This document shows, piece by piece, positions 18,219 through 27,076 of a stretch of DNA of 64,000 bases. This DNA is from Ruminococcus sp. AF31-8BH (GTDB lineage: Bacteria > Bacillota > Clostridia > Lachnospirales > Lachnospiraceae). The stretch is from assembly GCF_003460605.1 (NCBI RefSeq), contig NZ_QTVN01000005.1, forward strand, positions 124,001 to 188,000, given 5' to 3'. The notes beneath the pieces are model-generated. The model worked only from the letters and a program-made list of their open reading frames with translations. It had not been told where the DNA came from and searched no databases. Made by a program: the position numbers and the translations under genes. Position 1 is the first letter of the stretch. The number at the start of each line of letters is the position of its first letter.

Positions 18219-18302
18219 TAGGAAAAAAACAGGTAATTTCCTCTGTAATTATTAAATTTTTCAAAACAGTCCGGGAAAAAAGAATAAACTCATAAAAAGC
18301 TC

Positions 18303-18331
18303 TTGCATAATGGCTGGGGAATCCGTATAAT
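18303..18331 (+). promoter_or_regulatory. Strong promoter upstream of the structured RNA
   Basis: TTGCAT (18303-18308), a 17-bp spacer and consensus TATAAT (18326-18331). The predicted start is about 18337-18339, exactly at the 5' end of the paired RNA described next. Confidence 0.8.
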
Positions 18332-18336
18332 GAGGG

Positions 18337-18528
18337 ACAAGAAAAAAGACCGGACTGGGGTTCACAACGGATAAGCAGGACAGCTAACCACAGTTTCGTA
18401 TTAAGTATTAACACAGACATCTAGTTTTTTCTAAAAACAGCGTCGATTTATCAGGCAGCATATCTGCTGCAGACGATGTTTCCATTCCCAGAAGATGAAA
18501 GGAAGCCTTAGTCTCTCTCTTTTTTCTG
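18337..18528 (+). ncRNA. Candidate structured RNA of about 190 nt, 6S-like architecture
   Basis: The two ends pair: AGAAAAAAGA (18340-18349) with TCTTTTTTCT (18518-18527), then after a small internal loop GACTGGGG (18353-18360) with CCTTAGTC (18506-18513). Between them are long single-stranded stretches and a central GCAGCA/TGCTGC hairpin (about 18455-18470). A consensus promoter starts at its 5' end and no good frame lies inside. A rod closed at both ends with a large bubble and a size near 190 nt resembles 6S RNA, but I cannot match specific conserved bases. It could instead be the leader of the next gene. Confidence 0.45.
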
Positions 18529-18581
18529 CACCATGATTCAGGTGTTTTCTGGATCCATCAAGGAAGAAAGGAGGATAGGAC

Positions 18582-18818
18582 ACGAAGCGTATATCACGAT
18601 CAGGAAAGGAAAAATCCTGCAGATTGCTGGAGGAAGAACTTGCCGGATATGAGAAGTTGGGTGTTTCCCTTTATCTGGAAGGTGAGCCAAGTAACTCCAC
18701 AGCCATTGCAAAAGCCTGTCAGATTGCAGATGGCGGAGGATATATGCGGGATTACACGGAAGATGAGAAAGGGCATATTGCCCGTGTGGACTTCGATTTT
18801 GTAATCGATGAGCCATGA
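18582..18818 (+). CDS. Small conserved-looking protein with an apparent ACG start
   Basis: The frame encodes about 78 residues (acidic C-terminus, EGEPSNSTAIAKACQIADGG core, ending DFDFVIDEP). A perfect AAGGAGG lies at 18568-18574, and exactly 7 bases later, where ATG is expected, the sequence reads ACG. The first ordinary start codon in frame is a TTG at 18624 with no ribosome site. Either ACG is used, or the start codon was lost, or there is a base error. I do not recognise a function; the protein is soluble without signal or membrane segments. Confidence 0.6.
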   Translation, partial: TKRISRSGKEKSCRLLEEELAGYEKLGVSLYLEGEPSNSTAIAKACQIADGGGYMRDYTEDEKGHIARVDFDFVIDEP

Positions 18819-18994
18819 TGGGATGCCGCCTGGGGCGGCATATCCGTTTTGTAAGCCATAGGCTTTACTCCTTAAAGCCGGGACCCTTTCGGAACTGCAG
18901 TTTCCCCCTACTCATGCTTTTCACTGAAAGGGTTTCCGGCAAAAATAAACAGGTAATAAATAATGTAAACAAATTGTAAAAAGTCGAATTTTGC

Positions 18995-19023
18995 GATACA
19001 ATTCCACGAAAGTATGCTATAAT
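18995..19023 (+). promoter_or_regulatory. Promoter of the GH18 gene
   Basis: GATACA (18995-19000), a 17-bp spacer and TATAAT (19018-19023) with extended TGC. The -10 box overlaps an in-frame ATG at 19022, which therefore cannot be the start codon. Confidence 0.7.
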
Positions 19024-19084
19024 GAAAAATAACTTTGGGCCAATTCCCATTGAAAAAGACTTATACCGAGAGGATAATATTTAT

Positions 19085-20761
19085 ATGAGGCGAAGAAGAA
19101 GGCGAAGAATAAATCCTGTAATCATAGTCGGTCTGCTGATTGCTGCGGTTGCAGTGATCGGAATCGTCACAACCCTGATCATGCGGCGCATTCCAACGAA
19201 GAAACAGATGGATTTGACAGAATATTACGGACAGACAGGTGAATCTGAGGCTGTGATCATTATTGGCACACAGATCCTGGAAGAGAAGGCAGCCATGTCC
19301 GGTGAACAGCCGTACCTTCCGGTTGATGTGGTAGACAGCTATCTGAACCAGCGCTATTACTGGGATGAAGAAGGACAGCAGATTCTTTATGCTACTCCGT
19401 CAGAACTGGTATCTGTACCTGCATCTTCGGAAGCAGGCGGTGACGTATGGCTGAAGGATGGAACTGCTTATCTCAGCCTTGATTTTGTGAAAAGATATAC
19501 AGACCTTGATACCTATGTGTACCAGCAGCCTAACCGTGTAGCCATCCAGAAGGATTTTTCCGGCATTTCAGTGGTAACTGCAAATAAGGATACGTATGTG
19601 CGCTACAGAGGCGGAATCAAGGCGGAAGTCCTGAGCAAGATTAACAAAGGCGATAATCTTCTGTTTATGGAAGAACTGGAAAACTGGGTTCAGGTTGCCA
19701 CCTGGGATGGCTATATCGGTTACGTGGAGAAGAAGAGCGTAAGCGACGTGCAGACTGTGACTATGGACCGTACATTTGCAGGGGAGGATTACACCTACCT
19801 GACCATGGATCAGCCTGTGAATCTGGTATGGCATCAGGTTATGTCCACAGATGCCAATGCAGGACTTTCCGATTCTATCCAGAATATGACAGGGGTGAAT
19901 GTGATCTCACCTACCTGGTTCTATGTGTCAGACAACAGCGGCAATATCATTAATAATGCCACGATCGATTATGTCAGCACAGCACACGACAGAGGCCTGA
20001 AGGTTTGGGGACTGGTAGATAACTTTACTCAGGATATCAGTACTTATGAGGTTCTTTCCAAGACCAGCTCCAGACAGAATCTGATCACACAGCTGGTGAA
20101 TGCAGCGGTTGGTGCCGGCATCGACGGAATCAACGTTGACTTTGAGCAGCTTAGCGAGGATGTGGGAATCCATTTCCTGGAATTCCTTCGTGAGCTTTCC
20201 ATAGAATGCCACAAGAATAACCTGGTTCTGTCAGTGGACAATCCGGTACCGGAGGATTTCACCAGCCATTACGACAGGGCAGAGCAGGGCCGCGTGGTGG
20301 ATTATGTAATTATAATGGGATATGATGAGCATTATGTAGGTTCTGAAGAAGCTGGTTCCGTAGCATCCCTTCCATGGGTGGAGAAAGGAATCCAGGATAC
20401 CATCGCAGAGGTTCCGGCAGAACGTGTGATCAATGCAGTTCCATTCTACACAAGACTGTGGAAAACAGAGGCAGGTACCTTATCCAGTGAGGCAATCGGC
20501 ATGGATACTGCCCAGGAAGTGGTAAGCACCAACAATGCCCAGGTATACTGGGACAGCGATGTAAGCCAGAATTACGGAAGCTTCGAGAAGGACGGCTGCA
20601 CTTACCAGATCTGGATCGAGGATGCCCAGTCTATCGCAGCCAAGGTACAGCTGGTGCAGACCTACAATCTTGCAGGCGTCGCAGCATGGAAGCTTGGATT
20701 TGAGAACAGCGGCATCTGGCAGGTAATTACAGACAATCTGTCAGGAAGTACTGCCCAGTAA
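19085..20761 (+). CDS. Membrane-anchored SH3 / glycoside hydrolase 18 protein
   Basis: This 558-residue protein should hydrolyse an N-acetylglucosamine-containing polymer such as peptidoglycan or spore cortex. An Arg-rich start and one membrane helix (about 8-32) tether it outside. A beta-rich region follows, then an SH3-like domain (about 165-225, TYVRYRGG to GYIGYVEKKS), then a GH18 barrel (about 255-550) with the catalytic DGINVDFE motif, whose Glu is the acid. Similar proteins (YaaH/SleL-like) act in spore germination. ATG 19085 is chosen because the promoter excludes the one at 19022; GAGAGG precedes it. Confidence 0.88.
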   Translation: MRRRRRRRINPVIIVGLLIAAVAVIGIVTTLIMRRIPTKKQMDLTEYYGQTGESEAVIIIGTQILEEKAAMSGEQPYLPVDVVDSYLNQRYYWDEEGQQILYATPSELVSVPASSEAGGDVWLKDGTAYLSLDFVKRYTDLDTYVYQQPNRVAIQKDFSGISVVTANKDTYVRYRGGIKAEVLSKINKGDNLLFMEELENWVQVATWDGYIGYVEKKSVSDVQTVTMDRTFAGEDYTYLTMDQPVNLVWHQVMSTDANAGLSDSIQNMTGVNVISPTWFYVSDNSGNIINNATIDYVSTAHDRGLKVWGLVDNFTQDISTYEVLSKTSSRQNLITQLVNAAVGAGIDGINVDFEQLSEDVGIHFLEFLRELSIECHKNNLVLSVDNPVPEDFTSHYDRAEQGRVVDYVIIMGYDEHYVGSEEAGSVASLPWVEKGIQDTIAEVPAERVINAVPFYTRLWKTEAGTLSSEAIGMDTAQEVVSTNNAQVYWDSDVSQNYGSFEKDGCTYQIWIEDAQSIAAKVQLVQTYNLAGVAAWKLGFENSGIWQVITDNLSGSTAQ

Positions 20762-20811
20762 GACTTATGTAACTGTGAAGGCAAGGAATGGTTACAGTTT
20801 TATACACCAAT

Positions 20812-20839
20812 GATAAAAACACTCTCTGAGACATATACT
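20812..20839 (+). promoter_or_regulatory. Possible sigma-E/G-type promoter of the amidase gene
   Basis: GATAAA (20812-20817), a 14-bp spacer and CATATACT (20832-20839), the latter fitting the CATAnnnT pattern of mother-cell sigma factors. The -35 match is only partial. Confidence 0.35.
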
Positions 20840-20867
20840 GAATCATGTATGTGCCAGGGGGTGTTTT

Positions 20868-21554
20868 GTGTTGAAAAAGCATGCAATGGAACTGATCATG
20901 GGCTGTCTTCTGCTCTTATGCTTTTACTGTCTTTCCAGGGAAGCTGCAGCGGTGTCAGCCAGAATGAGTCAGAAGAAGGTGATTGTGGTGGACTGCGGCC
21001 ATGGAGGAATTGATCCGGGAATGATCGGGATCGATGGGCTTAAGGAGAAGGAATTCAATCTTGCCATAGGAATGAAATTAAAAAAGGCTCTGGAGGATTA
21101 CGGCTATCAGGTGGTGATGACCAGGGAAACAGATACCGGACTTTACGATGAGGATTCCCAGAACAAGAAAGCCCAGGACATGCAAAAGCGAATTCTCCTC
21201 ATACAAAAGGTGGATCCGGTACTGACGGTGAGCATTCACCAGAACAGCTATGAGGATCCGGCTGTAAAGGGTCCGCAGGTATTCTATTACCGGGATTCTG
21301 CACAGGGGGAAGCGCTGGCGAAGAAAATCCAGGAGAAGCTGAACGAGAATCTTGAGGTGGAGCGCCCGCGGGAAATCAAGGGAAATACCACCTATTATCT
21401 CTTAAAGAGAAGTCCGGGAGTCCTGAATATTGTAGAGTGTGGTTTTCTTACCAATCCGGAGGAGGCAGCCAGCCTTTCCTCAGAGGAATATCAGGAGAAG
21501 GTGGCCCAGGCGATCGCAGACGGAGTGAAAGAATACATAGAAGAAACGCTTTAA
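20868..21554 (+). CDS. cwlD: N-acetylmuramoyl-L-alanine amidase, CwlD-like
   Basis: This 228-residue zinc amidase cleaves the bond between muramic acid and the stem peptide. A signal or anchor helix (about 8-26) leads to an Amidase_3 domain with zinc ligands His in VVDCGHGGIDPG, Glu in KEKEFNLAIG and His in TVSIHQNS, plus the catalytic Glu in NIVECGFLTN. Size and architecture fit CwlD, which makes muramic-delta-lactam in spore cortex. The start may be GTG 20868 or TTG 20871 behind AGGGGG. A sigma-E/G-like promoter upstream supports a sporulation role, but an ordinary cell-wall amidase cannot be excluded. Confidence 0.85.
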   Translation: MLKKHAMELIMGCLLLLCFYCLSREAAAVSARMSQKKVIVVDCGHGGIDPGMIGIDGLKEKEFNLAIGMKLKKALEDYGYQVVMTRETDTGLYDEDSQNKKAQDMQKRILLIQKVDPVLTVSIHQNSYEDPAVKGPQVFYYRDSAQGEALAKKIQEKLNENLEVERPREIKGNTTYYLLKRSPGVLNIVECGFLTNPEEAASLSSEEYQEKVAQAIADGVKEYIEETL

Positions 21555-21577
21555 CCTCCCAGGCATGAATAATACAC

Positions 21578-21606
21578 TTTTCAGAATCCATGGATTCTGC
21601 TATACT
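21578..21606 (+). promoter_or_regulatory. Promoter of the DUF2298-like membrane pair
   Basis: TTTTCA (21578-21583), a 17-bp spacer and TATACT (21601-21606) with extended TGC. Confidence 0.65.
21582..21599. promoter_or_regulatory. 18-bp perfect palindrome in the promoter spacer, likely operator
   Basis: CAGAATCCATGGATTCTG is its own reverse complement and lies between the -35 and -10 boxes. A dimeric repressor bound here would block RNA polymerase. The regulator is unknown. Confidence 0.65.
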
Positions 21607-21631
21607 GGAAAAAAATAAGTGAGGAAATACC

Positions 21632-23611
21632 ATGTTAGGATGTGTTTATCTGATTCTGGCACTGCTTCTTGGACGTGAGATTGCCGGAAATCTTCTGTCA
21701 TGTCAAAAAATAAAAGAAAAAGGAGTTACGCCTTTCTGGGTGCTGTTCTCAGCAGCCTATGGATGCGGCGTGCTGCTTCTGACCTGGGCTGTTTACATAG
21801 CGGCATGGTTGCTTAGCGTGTATGGAGGCTCTAATACGCCGCTGTTTGGAGCGAACCTGATCGTTATGACAGCTGCGGCCGTTTTTCTGGCTTACCTTGG
21901 TTACAGAAGGAGGGAAGCTTTAAAGGACTGTAAGAAGAAGCTGCAGGCCATGCTGCCGCCGTGGAAGGAAATTTTGTTTTTTGTGCTGCTTCTTGGAGCA
22001 ATTACCTGGATTATGTATTATGTATTTCATATAAGTGACGGCGTCCTGTATTCCGGCTTTTCTGTGTTTGGGGATTATGCGCCCCACACTGCCATGATGA
22101 GGTCCTTTTCCCTGGAAAATAATTTTCCTACCCAGTATCCCCATTTTGGCGGACAGGATGTGAAATATCACTTTATGTTTCAGTTCCTGTCCGGAAACCT
22201 GGAGTATCTGGGAATGCCCATTGACCTTGCATACAACAGTGTGAGTATTCTGTCACTGTGGTGCTTTTTCATGATGCTGTATTCCCTGGCCAAAAGGTTT
22301 TGGGGCAAAATGAGCGCTGGGGTTCTGGCTGTATGCTTCATGGTTTTCAGAAGCGGAACTGCCTTTTTCCAGTTTGCTTATGAGCATATACAGGCTGGAG
22401 ACCTTCTTGAGACCCTTTCGTCTAATTCCAGTTTTATTGGCTATACAGCCAATGAAAACTGGGGACTGTGGAATTTTAATGTGTATCTGAATCAGAGGCA
22501 TCTGGCATTCGGGCTTCTGATCGTGGCGCTGGCGCTGTGGGTTTTCCTGGAATGGCTGGAGGCAGGATGCACGCATGAGGAGAAGGAGCTCCTCTGGCTG
22601 AAGAACCGTATTTCTTCCAAAGAAGCCTGGAAATGCCGGAAGCCGGAGACGGCGCTTCTGATGGGAATGCTTCTTGGGCTGTGTGCGTTCTGGAATGGAG
22701 CGGCAGTGATTGCAGGGCTTCTGATCCTGATGGGATTTGCTGCTTTTTCTGACGGAAAGCTGGATTATGTGATCCTGGCTTTGGTGACGGTAATGTTTTC
22801 AGAAATCCAGTCCAAGATGTTTGTGTGGGGAAACGTGGTTTCTCCGTCTTTGTATCTGGGATTTCTGGCGGAGGATAAATCCGCTTTTGGTGTGGCTGCC
22901 TATTTGTTTGAAATCAGCGGCATTGTTTTCCTGGGTGTTGTGGTACTGCTGTTTTTTATGAAAAGGATGGAAAGGGCAGCAGCGGTAAGCTTTCTTTTTC
23001 CGGCTGCTTTTGCATTTTTCGTTTCCCTGACGCCGGATGTGAATGTAAATCACAAATATATTATGATTTCCTACGCCTTTCTCACGGTTTTCTGGGCTGG
23101 AGCGGTATGCCGGATGTTCCGGAAAAAGTGGCCCTTCAGGGTACTTGGGGTGATTCTTGCCCTTAGCCTTACGGTTACAGGAATTTATGATTTTGTGGTA
23201 ATATTAAAGGACAACGATTCCTCCCACCGCGTAGGAGTGAAGCTTCAGAGCAATCTGACTGCGTGGCTGGATGAGAATCTTAGGAAGGATGATCTGCTTC
23301 TTACGCCGGAATACAGCATGAATGAGGTGACCATGGCCGGGGTAATGCTGTATATGGGATGGCCTTATTATGCATGGTCAGCAGGGTACGATACCTATTA
23401 CCGTGCAGAAAAGGGAGCTTTGATGTACACCACTGCAGACCCGCAGGTACTGAAGGATACAGCAGAAGCAGAACAGATTACATATATCCTTTATGAGGAT
23501 GGAATGACATATGAGGAAAAGGAATGCAGGGAAGATGTGATCGCAGAGACTTATCCTCTGGTTTATCAGTCAGATGATGGGAGAATCAGAATTTATGGAA
23601 CAGAGCAATGA
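21632..23611 (+). CDS. Large polytopic membrane protein, DUF2298/GT-C-like, first of pair
   Basis: This 659-residue protein has a dozen or more hydrophobic segments and a soluble C-terminal domain. The first large loop contains GDYAPH and, further on, PHFGGQDVKYHFMFQF, paralleling MDYGF and INYYYGGQYFAVF in the next protein, so the two are distant paralogues. This layout resembles the DUF2298 (Chlor_Arch_YYY) family and polyprenol-sugar-dependent GT-C glycosyltransferases, where an Asp in the first loop is catalytic. Catalytic activity is inference. Its stop overlaps the next start. Confidence 0.75.
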   Translation: MLGCVYLILALLLGREIAGNLLSCQKIKEKGVTPFWVLFSAAYGCGVLLLTWAVYIAAWLLSVYGGSNTPLFGANLIVMTAAAVFLAYLGYRRREALKDCKKKLQAMLPPWKEILFFVLLLGAITWIMYYVFHISDGVLYSGFSVFGDYAPHTAMMRSFSLENNFPTQYPHFGGQDVKYHFMFQFLSGNLEYLGMPIDLAYNSVSILSLWCFFMMLYSLAKRFWGKMSAGVLAVCFMVFRSGTAFFQFAYEHIQAGDLLETLSSNSSFIGYTANENWGLWNFNVYLNQRHLAFGLLIVALALWVFLEWLEAGCTHEEKELLWLKNRISSKEAWKCRKPETALLMGMLLGLCAFWNGAAVIAGLLILMGFAAFSDGKLDYVILALVTVMFSEIQSKMFVWGNVVSPSLYLGFLAEDKSAFGVAAYLFEISGIVFLGVVVLLFFMKRMERAAAVSFLFPAAFAFFVSLTPDVNVNHKYIMISYAFLTVFWAGAVCRMFRKKWPFRVLGVILALSLTVTGIYDFVVILKDNDSSHRVGVKLQSNLTAWLDENLRKDDLLLTPEYSMNEVTMAGVMLYMGWPYYAWSAGYDTYYRAEKGALMYTTADPQVLKDTAEAEQITYILYEDGMTYEEKECREDVIAETYPLVYQSDDGRIRIYGTEQ

Positions 23612-25868
23612 GAAAAAAAGAAAGATACAACTGATCGTCAAAATTCTGCTGGCAGCAGCGGCGCTTGGAGCATCTGCCTTTCTTCTGAAGGGAGATGTGT
23701 GGACCTTCTGGACCTGGTGGCTTCTGGCTGCTGTGATGGGCTTTGCTGCTATGCCTGTGACTGGCAGGCTGTTCTGGCGCTTTGAGGACAAGGGCTGGAT
23801 TTTTTCCAAGGTTCTGGCTGTGGCAGCTGCGGGATTTATCACATGGTTCCTGGTTTCCATTAAGCTGGTGCCTTTTACCGGGATCACCTGTGCGGCTGTG
23901 ACTGTGATATGCGCAGTTCTTTGTTTTTTACTTCTGAAAAAGGAATCAAAAGAGAAGATTGAGTGTTTTCCAGTAGAGAAGATTTCTCTTGTATACTGGG
24001 AAGAACTGATCTTTTTCCTTGCCTTTCTTTTGTGGACTTATGTGGCTGGATTCCACCCTGCCGCATATGGCACAGAGAAGTTTATGGATTATGGATTTAT
24101 GGAAGCCATGATGAGAAGCACAGTTCTTCCGGCAAGAGATCTGTGGTATTCAGAAGGGCACATTAATTATTATTATGGCGGCCAGTACTTTGCCGTTTTT
24201 CTTACCAAGCTTTCCCATACGAAGGTGGAGCTTACCTATAACCTGATGCGTACTTTTGTGGCTGGACTTGCCTTTGCCATGCCTTTTTCCCTGGTTTACC
24301 AGATGACGGTGGATCGCATGAAGGGACAGCCAAAGGGGGAGAAAATCAAGAAGCGTCTTCCGTTTATTGCCGGATTTACCGCAGGTACGGCTGTCTCTAT
24401 TGCGGGAAACATGCATTACGTGATCTATGCACAGATCATTCCCTGGATCCAGAAGCTGACCGGACAGGAAGTGAGCAGTTACTGGTTCCCGGATGCGACC
24501 CGTTATATTGGATACAATCCATACAGGGAGGAAGACCGGACCATTCACGAATTTCCCTGTTACTCCTTTGTTCTTGGGGATCTTCACGCCCATGTGGTGA
24601 ACATTATATTTGTACTTCTTGTAATTGCCCTTCTCTATGTGTGGTTAAGGGGCGTGCGCAAGAAAACCGTATCCGCAGAGGTTTCCATGAAGGATGGAAG
24701 CTTCTGGAAGAAGCAGCTTCTGATGCCTCATCTTCTGGTGATCAGTGTGCTTCTTGGAATGTTCCAGTGGACAAACTTCTGGGATTTTGTGATCTATTAT
24801 GTGGTGATCCTTGGAACTGTGCTTTTTGCCAATATTATCCGGTTCCAGGGCAAGATTAAGAAGATTCTGGCAGTGACTCTTGCGCAGATGGCGGAGATTT
24901 ATCTCATCGGCTATCTGGTAATCCTGCCCTTTACTCTGCAGTTTGATACCATGATCGACGGTGTGGGAATTGCCAAATATCATTCCTATTTCTATCAGCT
25001 GATGGTGCTGTGGGGACTTCCGGCAGTGCTGACCATCACCTTTGTTGTGTCAATGCTCTGGGAAAAGCTGCGCAAAATGGAACACAAAAGCCTGTACCGT
25101 CTTATGAAGGCCATGCGCACGGCAGACCTGTTTGCCATTATCATGGGACTTTGCGCCATGGGACTGGTGATGATTCCGGAACTGGTATATGTGCGTGATA
25201 TTTATGAGAATGGAAACGCAAGAGCCAACACCATGTTTAAGCTGACTTATCAGGCGTATATTCTTTTCGGGCTGACTATGGGATACGGAATTTACCGCCT
25301 TCTTGTGGTTACAAGGCAGAAAATATTTAAAGTTATCGCAGGAATCTGCCTGTTTTTCCTGGTATGGACAGTGGGATATTTCGGAAAAAGCGTGAATTCC
25401 TGGTTTGGAAATGTGCTGGATCCATCTGGCTATAAGGGACTTTATGCCCTTGGATATCTGGAGACGGATTTCCCGGAGGATGTATCTGCAATTACATGGC
25501 TGAAGGAAAATATCGAGGGTGCCCCGGTGGTGCTTGAGGCAAACGGGGACAGCTACACTGGATTTGAACGTGTGTCTGCATCCACTGGTCTTCCCACCAT
25601 TCTTGGCTGGTATGTTCATGAGTGGCTGTGGAGAAATGACACGGAAGACCTGAATGTGAAGAGCACAGATATTCGGAATATTTATACTTCAGAGAGCGAA
25701 GAACAGGTGAGAACCCTTCTGAAGCAATATGATGTTTCCTATATTTTTGTAGGCTCCAAGGAACGGGAGAAATACGAGGATGCACTGAATAATGCACTGC
25801 TTCAGAGCCTTGGCGACATTGTATTTATAGATGAGGATTCGGGAACCTACATTGTGAAGGTGGATTGA
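23595..25868 (+). CDS. DUF2298-like polytopic membrane protein, second of pair
   Basis: This 757-residue protein has many membrane helices and a C-terminal soluble domain. Motifs include KFMDYGFMEAMMRS, INYYYGGQYF and HEFPCYSFVLGDLHAHV, which agree with my memory of the DUF2298/YYY family. The C-terminal part (LEANGDSYTGFERVSA, TILGWYVHEW) looks like a ligand-binding lobe. ATG 23595 follows GGGAGA; a start at 23574 is also in frame. It overlaps the previous gene by 17 bases, so the two are one translational unit and probably one complex. Role in cell-surface sugar transfer is a hypothesis. Confidence 0.8.
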   Translation: MEQSNEKKRKIQLIVKILLAAAALGASAFLLKGDVWTFWTWWLLAAVMGFAAMPVTGRLFWRFEDKGWIFSKVLAVAAAGFITWFLVSIKLVPFTGITCAAVTVICAVLCFLLLKKESKEKIECFPVEKISLVYWEELIFFLAFLLWTYVAGFHPAAYGTEKFMDYGFMEAMMRSTVLPARDLWYSEGHINYYYGGQYFAVFLTKLSHTKVELTYNLMRTFVAGLAFAMPFSLVYQMTVDRMKGQPKGEKIKKRLPFIAGFTAGTAVSIAGNMHYVIYAQIIPWIQKLTGQEVSSYWFPDATRYIGYNPYREEDRTIHEFPCYSFVLGDLHAHVVNIIFVLLVIALLYVWLRGVRKKTVSAEVSMKDGSFWKKQLLMPHLLVISVLLGMFQWTNFWDFVIYYVVILGTVLFANIIRFQGKIKKILAVTLAQMAEIYLIGYLVILPFTLQFDTMIDGVGIAKYHSYFYQLMVLWGLPAVLTITFVVSMLWEKLRKMEHKSLYRLMKAMRTADLFAIIMGLCAMGLVMIPELVYVRDIYENGNARANTMFKLTYQAYILFGLTMGYGIYRLLVVTRQKIFKVIAGICLFFLVWTVGYFGKSVNSWFGNVLDPSGYKGLYALGYLETDFPEDVSAITWLKENIEGAPVVLEANGDSYTGFERVSASTGLPTILGWYVHEWLWRNDTEDLNVKSTDIRNIYTSESEEQVRTLLKQYDVSYIFVGSKEREKYEDALNNALLQSLGDIVFIDEDSGTYIVKVD

Positions 25869-26005
25869 CACCGGTAAAGAACTGGTGTTATAGTAATGAG
25901 GACTGGCAGCTGTGCAGAGCCTTTTGGGGAGTACACTCTGGCATCATGCAGCTGCCAATATTGAAAAATACAAGCTGCAGCCTGCTGCAGCGAAAAGAAA
26001 GCTGG

Positions 26006-27076
26006 ATGGAAATGAAAGCAGAAATAGTAGCCATGACGGCAGAGGCCATTGATAAAGAAGCCATTGCCAGAGGCGGAGAAATATTAAAAAGGGGAGGCCT
26101 GGTGGCTTTCCCAACAGAGACAGTTTACGGTCTTGGAGGAAATGCCCTGGATCCTATGGCCTCCAAAAAGATTTATGCGGCCAAGGGACGTCCTTCTGAC
26201 AATCCTCTGATCGTGCATATTGCAGAGATGGAAGCACTTGCTCCCATTGTAAAAAGCGTCCCGGAGAAGGCGAAGATTCTGGCCAAAAAGTTCTGGCCAG
26301 GTCCCCTTACCATGATTTTTGAGAAGTCTGATCTGGTTCCCCTTGAGACAACAGGCGGGCTGGAAAGCGTTGCAGTGCGTTTCCCAAGTGATCCCATTGC
26401 AGCAGCTTTGATCCTTGCATCCAGCGGATATGTGGCAGCACCAAGCGCCAATACTTCCGGGCGTCCAAGCCCTACTACGGCACAGCATGTGGAGGAAGAT
26501 CTAGGGGATGCCATTGATATGATCATTGACGGCGGTCCGGTTGGAATCGGCCTGGAATCTACTATTGTGGATTTTACAGAGGAGGTTCCAGTGGTGCTTC
26601 GTCCCGGATATATTTCCCTGGAAATGCTCCAGGAGGTTCTTGGAGATGTGCGCATGGACAAGGGGCTGATAAAGCCTGACAGCAACATCCGTCCTAAGGC
26701 TCCAGGCATGAAGTACAGGCACTATGCGCCTAAGGCAGATCTTGCTATTGTGGAAGGCCCCACAGAAGAAGTGATCAAAGCCATCAATCAGTTTGTAAAA
26801 GAAGATGCTGCCAACGGTCTTCAGTCAGGAATCATTGCCACAGAGGAAACCATTTCCCAGTATCCGGATGGAATTGTGAAATGCATTGGAAGCAGAGCGG
26901 CAGAGGAAACCATTGCCCACAATCTGTATGAGGTTTTAAGGGAATTTGACCAGTGTCAGGTAAGTAAGATTTATTCAGAGGCTTTTTATACACCCAAAAT
27001 GGGACAGGCAATTATGAACCGACTGTTAAAAGCAGCCGGCCATAAAATAATAAACGTAGGGGGAAGTAACCAATGA
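26006..27076 (+). CDS. Threonylcarbamoyl-AMP synthase (Sua5 type)
   Basis: This protein makes threonylcarbamoyl-AMP from threonine, bicarbonate and ATP for the t6A37 modification of ANN-decoding tRNAs. The YrdC domain shows FPTETVYGLGGNAL, KGRPSDNPLIVHI and SANTSGRPSPT. A C-terminal Sua5 domain follows a GMKYRHYAPKA linker, giving about 356 residues, the normal Sua5 length. The frame is open to 25865, but the first 47 codons are not Sua5-like; I prefer ATG 26006 (26012 is also possible). It overlaps rpiB by 4 bases. Confidence 0.9.
   Translation: MEMKAEIVAMTAEAIDKEAIARGGEILKRGGLVAFPTETVYGLGGNALDPMASKKIYAAKGRPSDNPLIVHIAEMEALAPIVKSVPEKAKILAKKFWPGPLTMIFEKSDLVPLETTGGLESVAVRFPSDPIAAALILASSGYVAAPSANTSGRPSPTTAQHVEEDLGDAIDMIIDGGPVGIGLESTIVDFTEEVPVVLRPGYISLEMLQEVLGDVRMDKGLIKPDSNIRPKAPGMKYRHYAPKADLAIVEGPTEEVIKAINQFVKEDAANGLQSGIIATEETISQYPDGIVKCIGSRAAEETIAHNLYEVLREFDQCQVSKIYSEAFYTPKMGQAIMNRLLKAAGHKIINVGGSNQ

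Noticed and set aside
25869..26005. Coding extension of the Sua5 gene to 25865
   Set aside because: The first 47 codons show no Sua5 similarity, there is no ribosome site at 25865, and the stretch contains inverted repeats (TGGCAGCTG/CAGCTGCCA) more like leader sequence.
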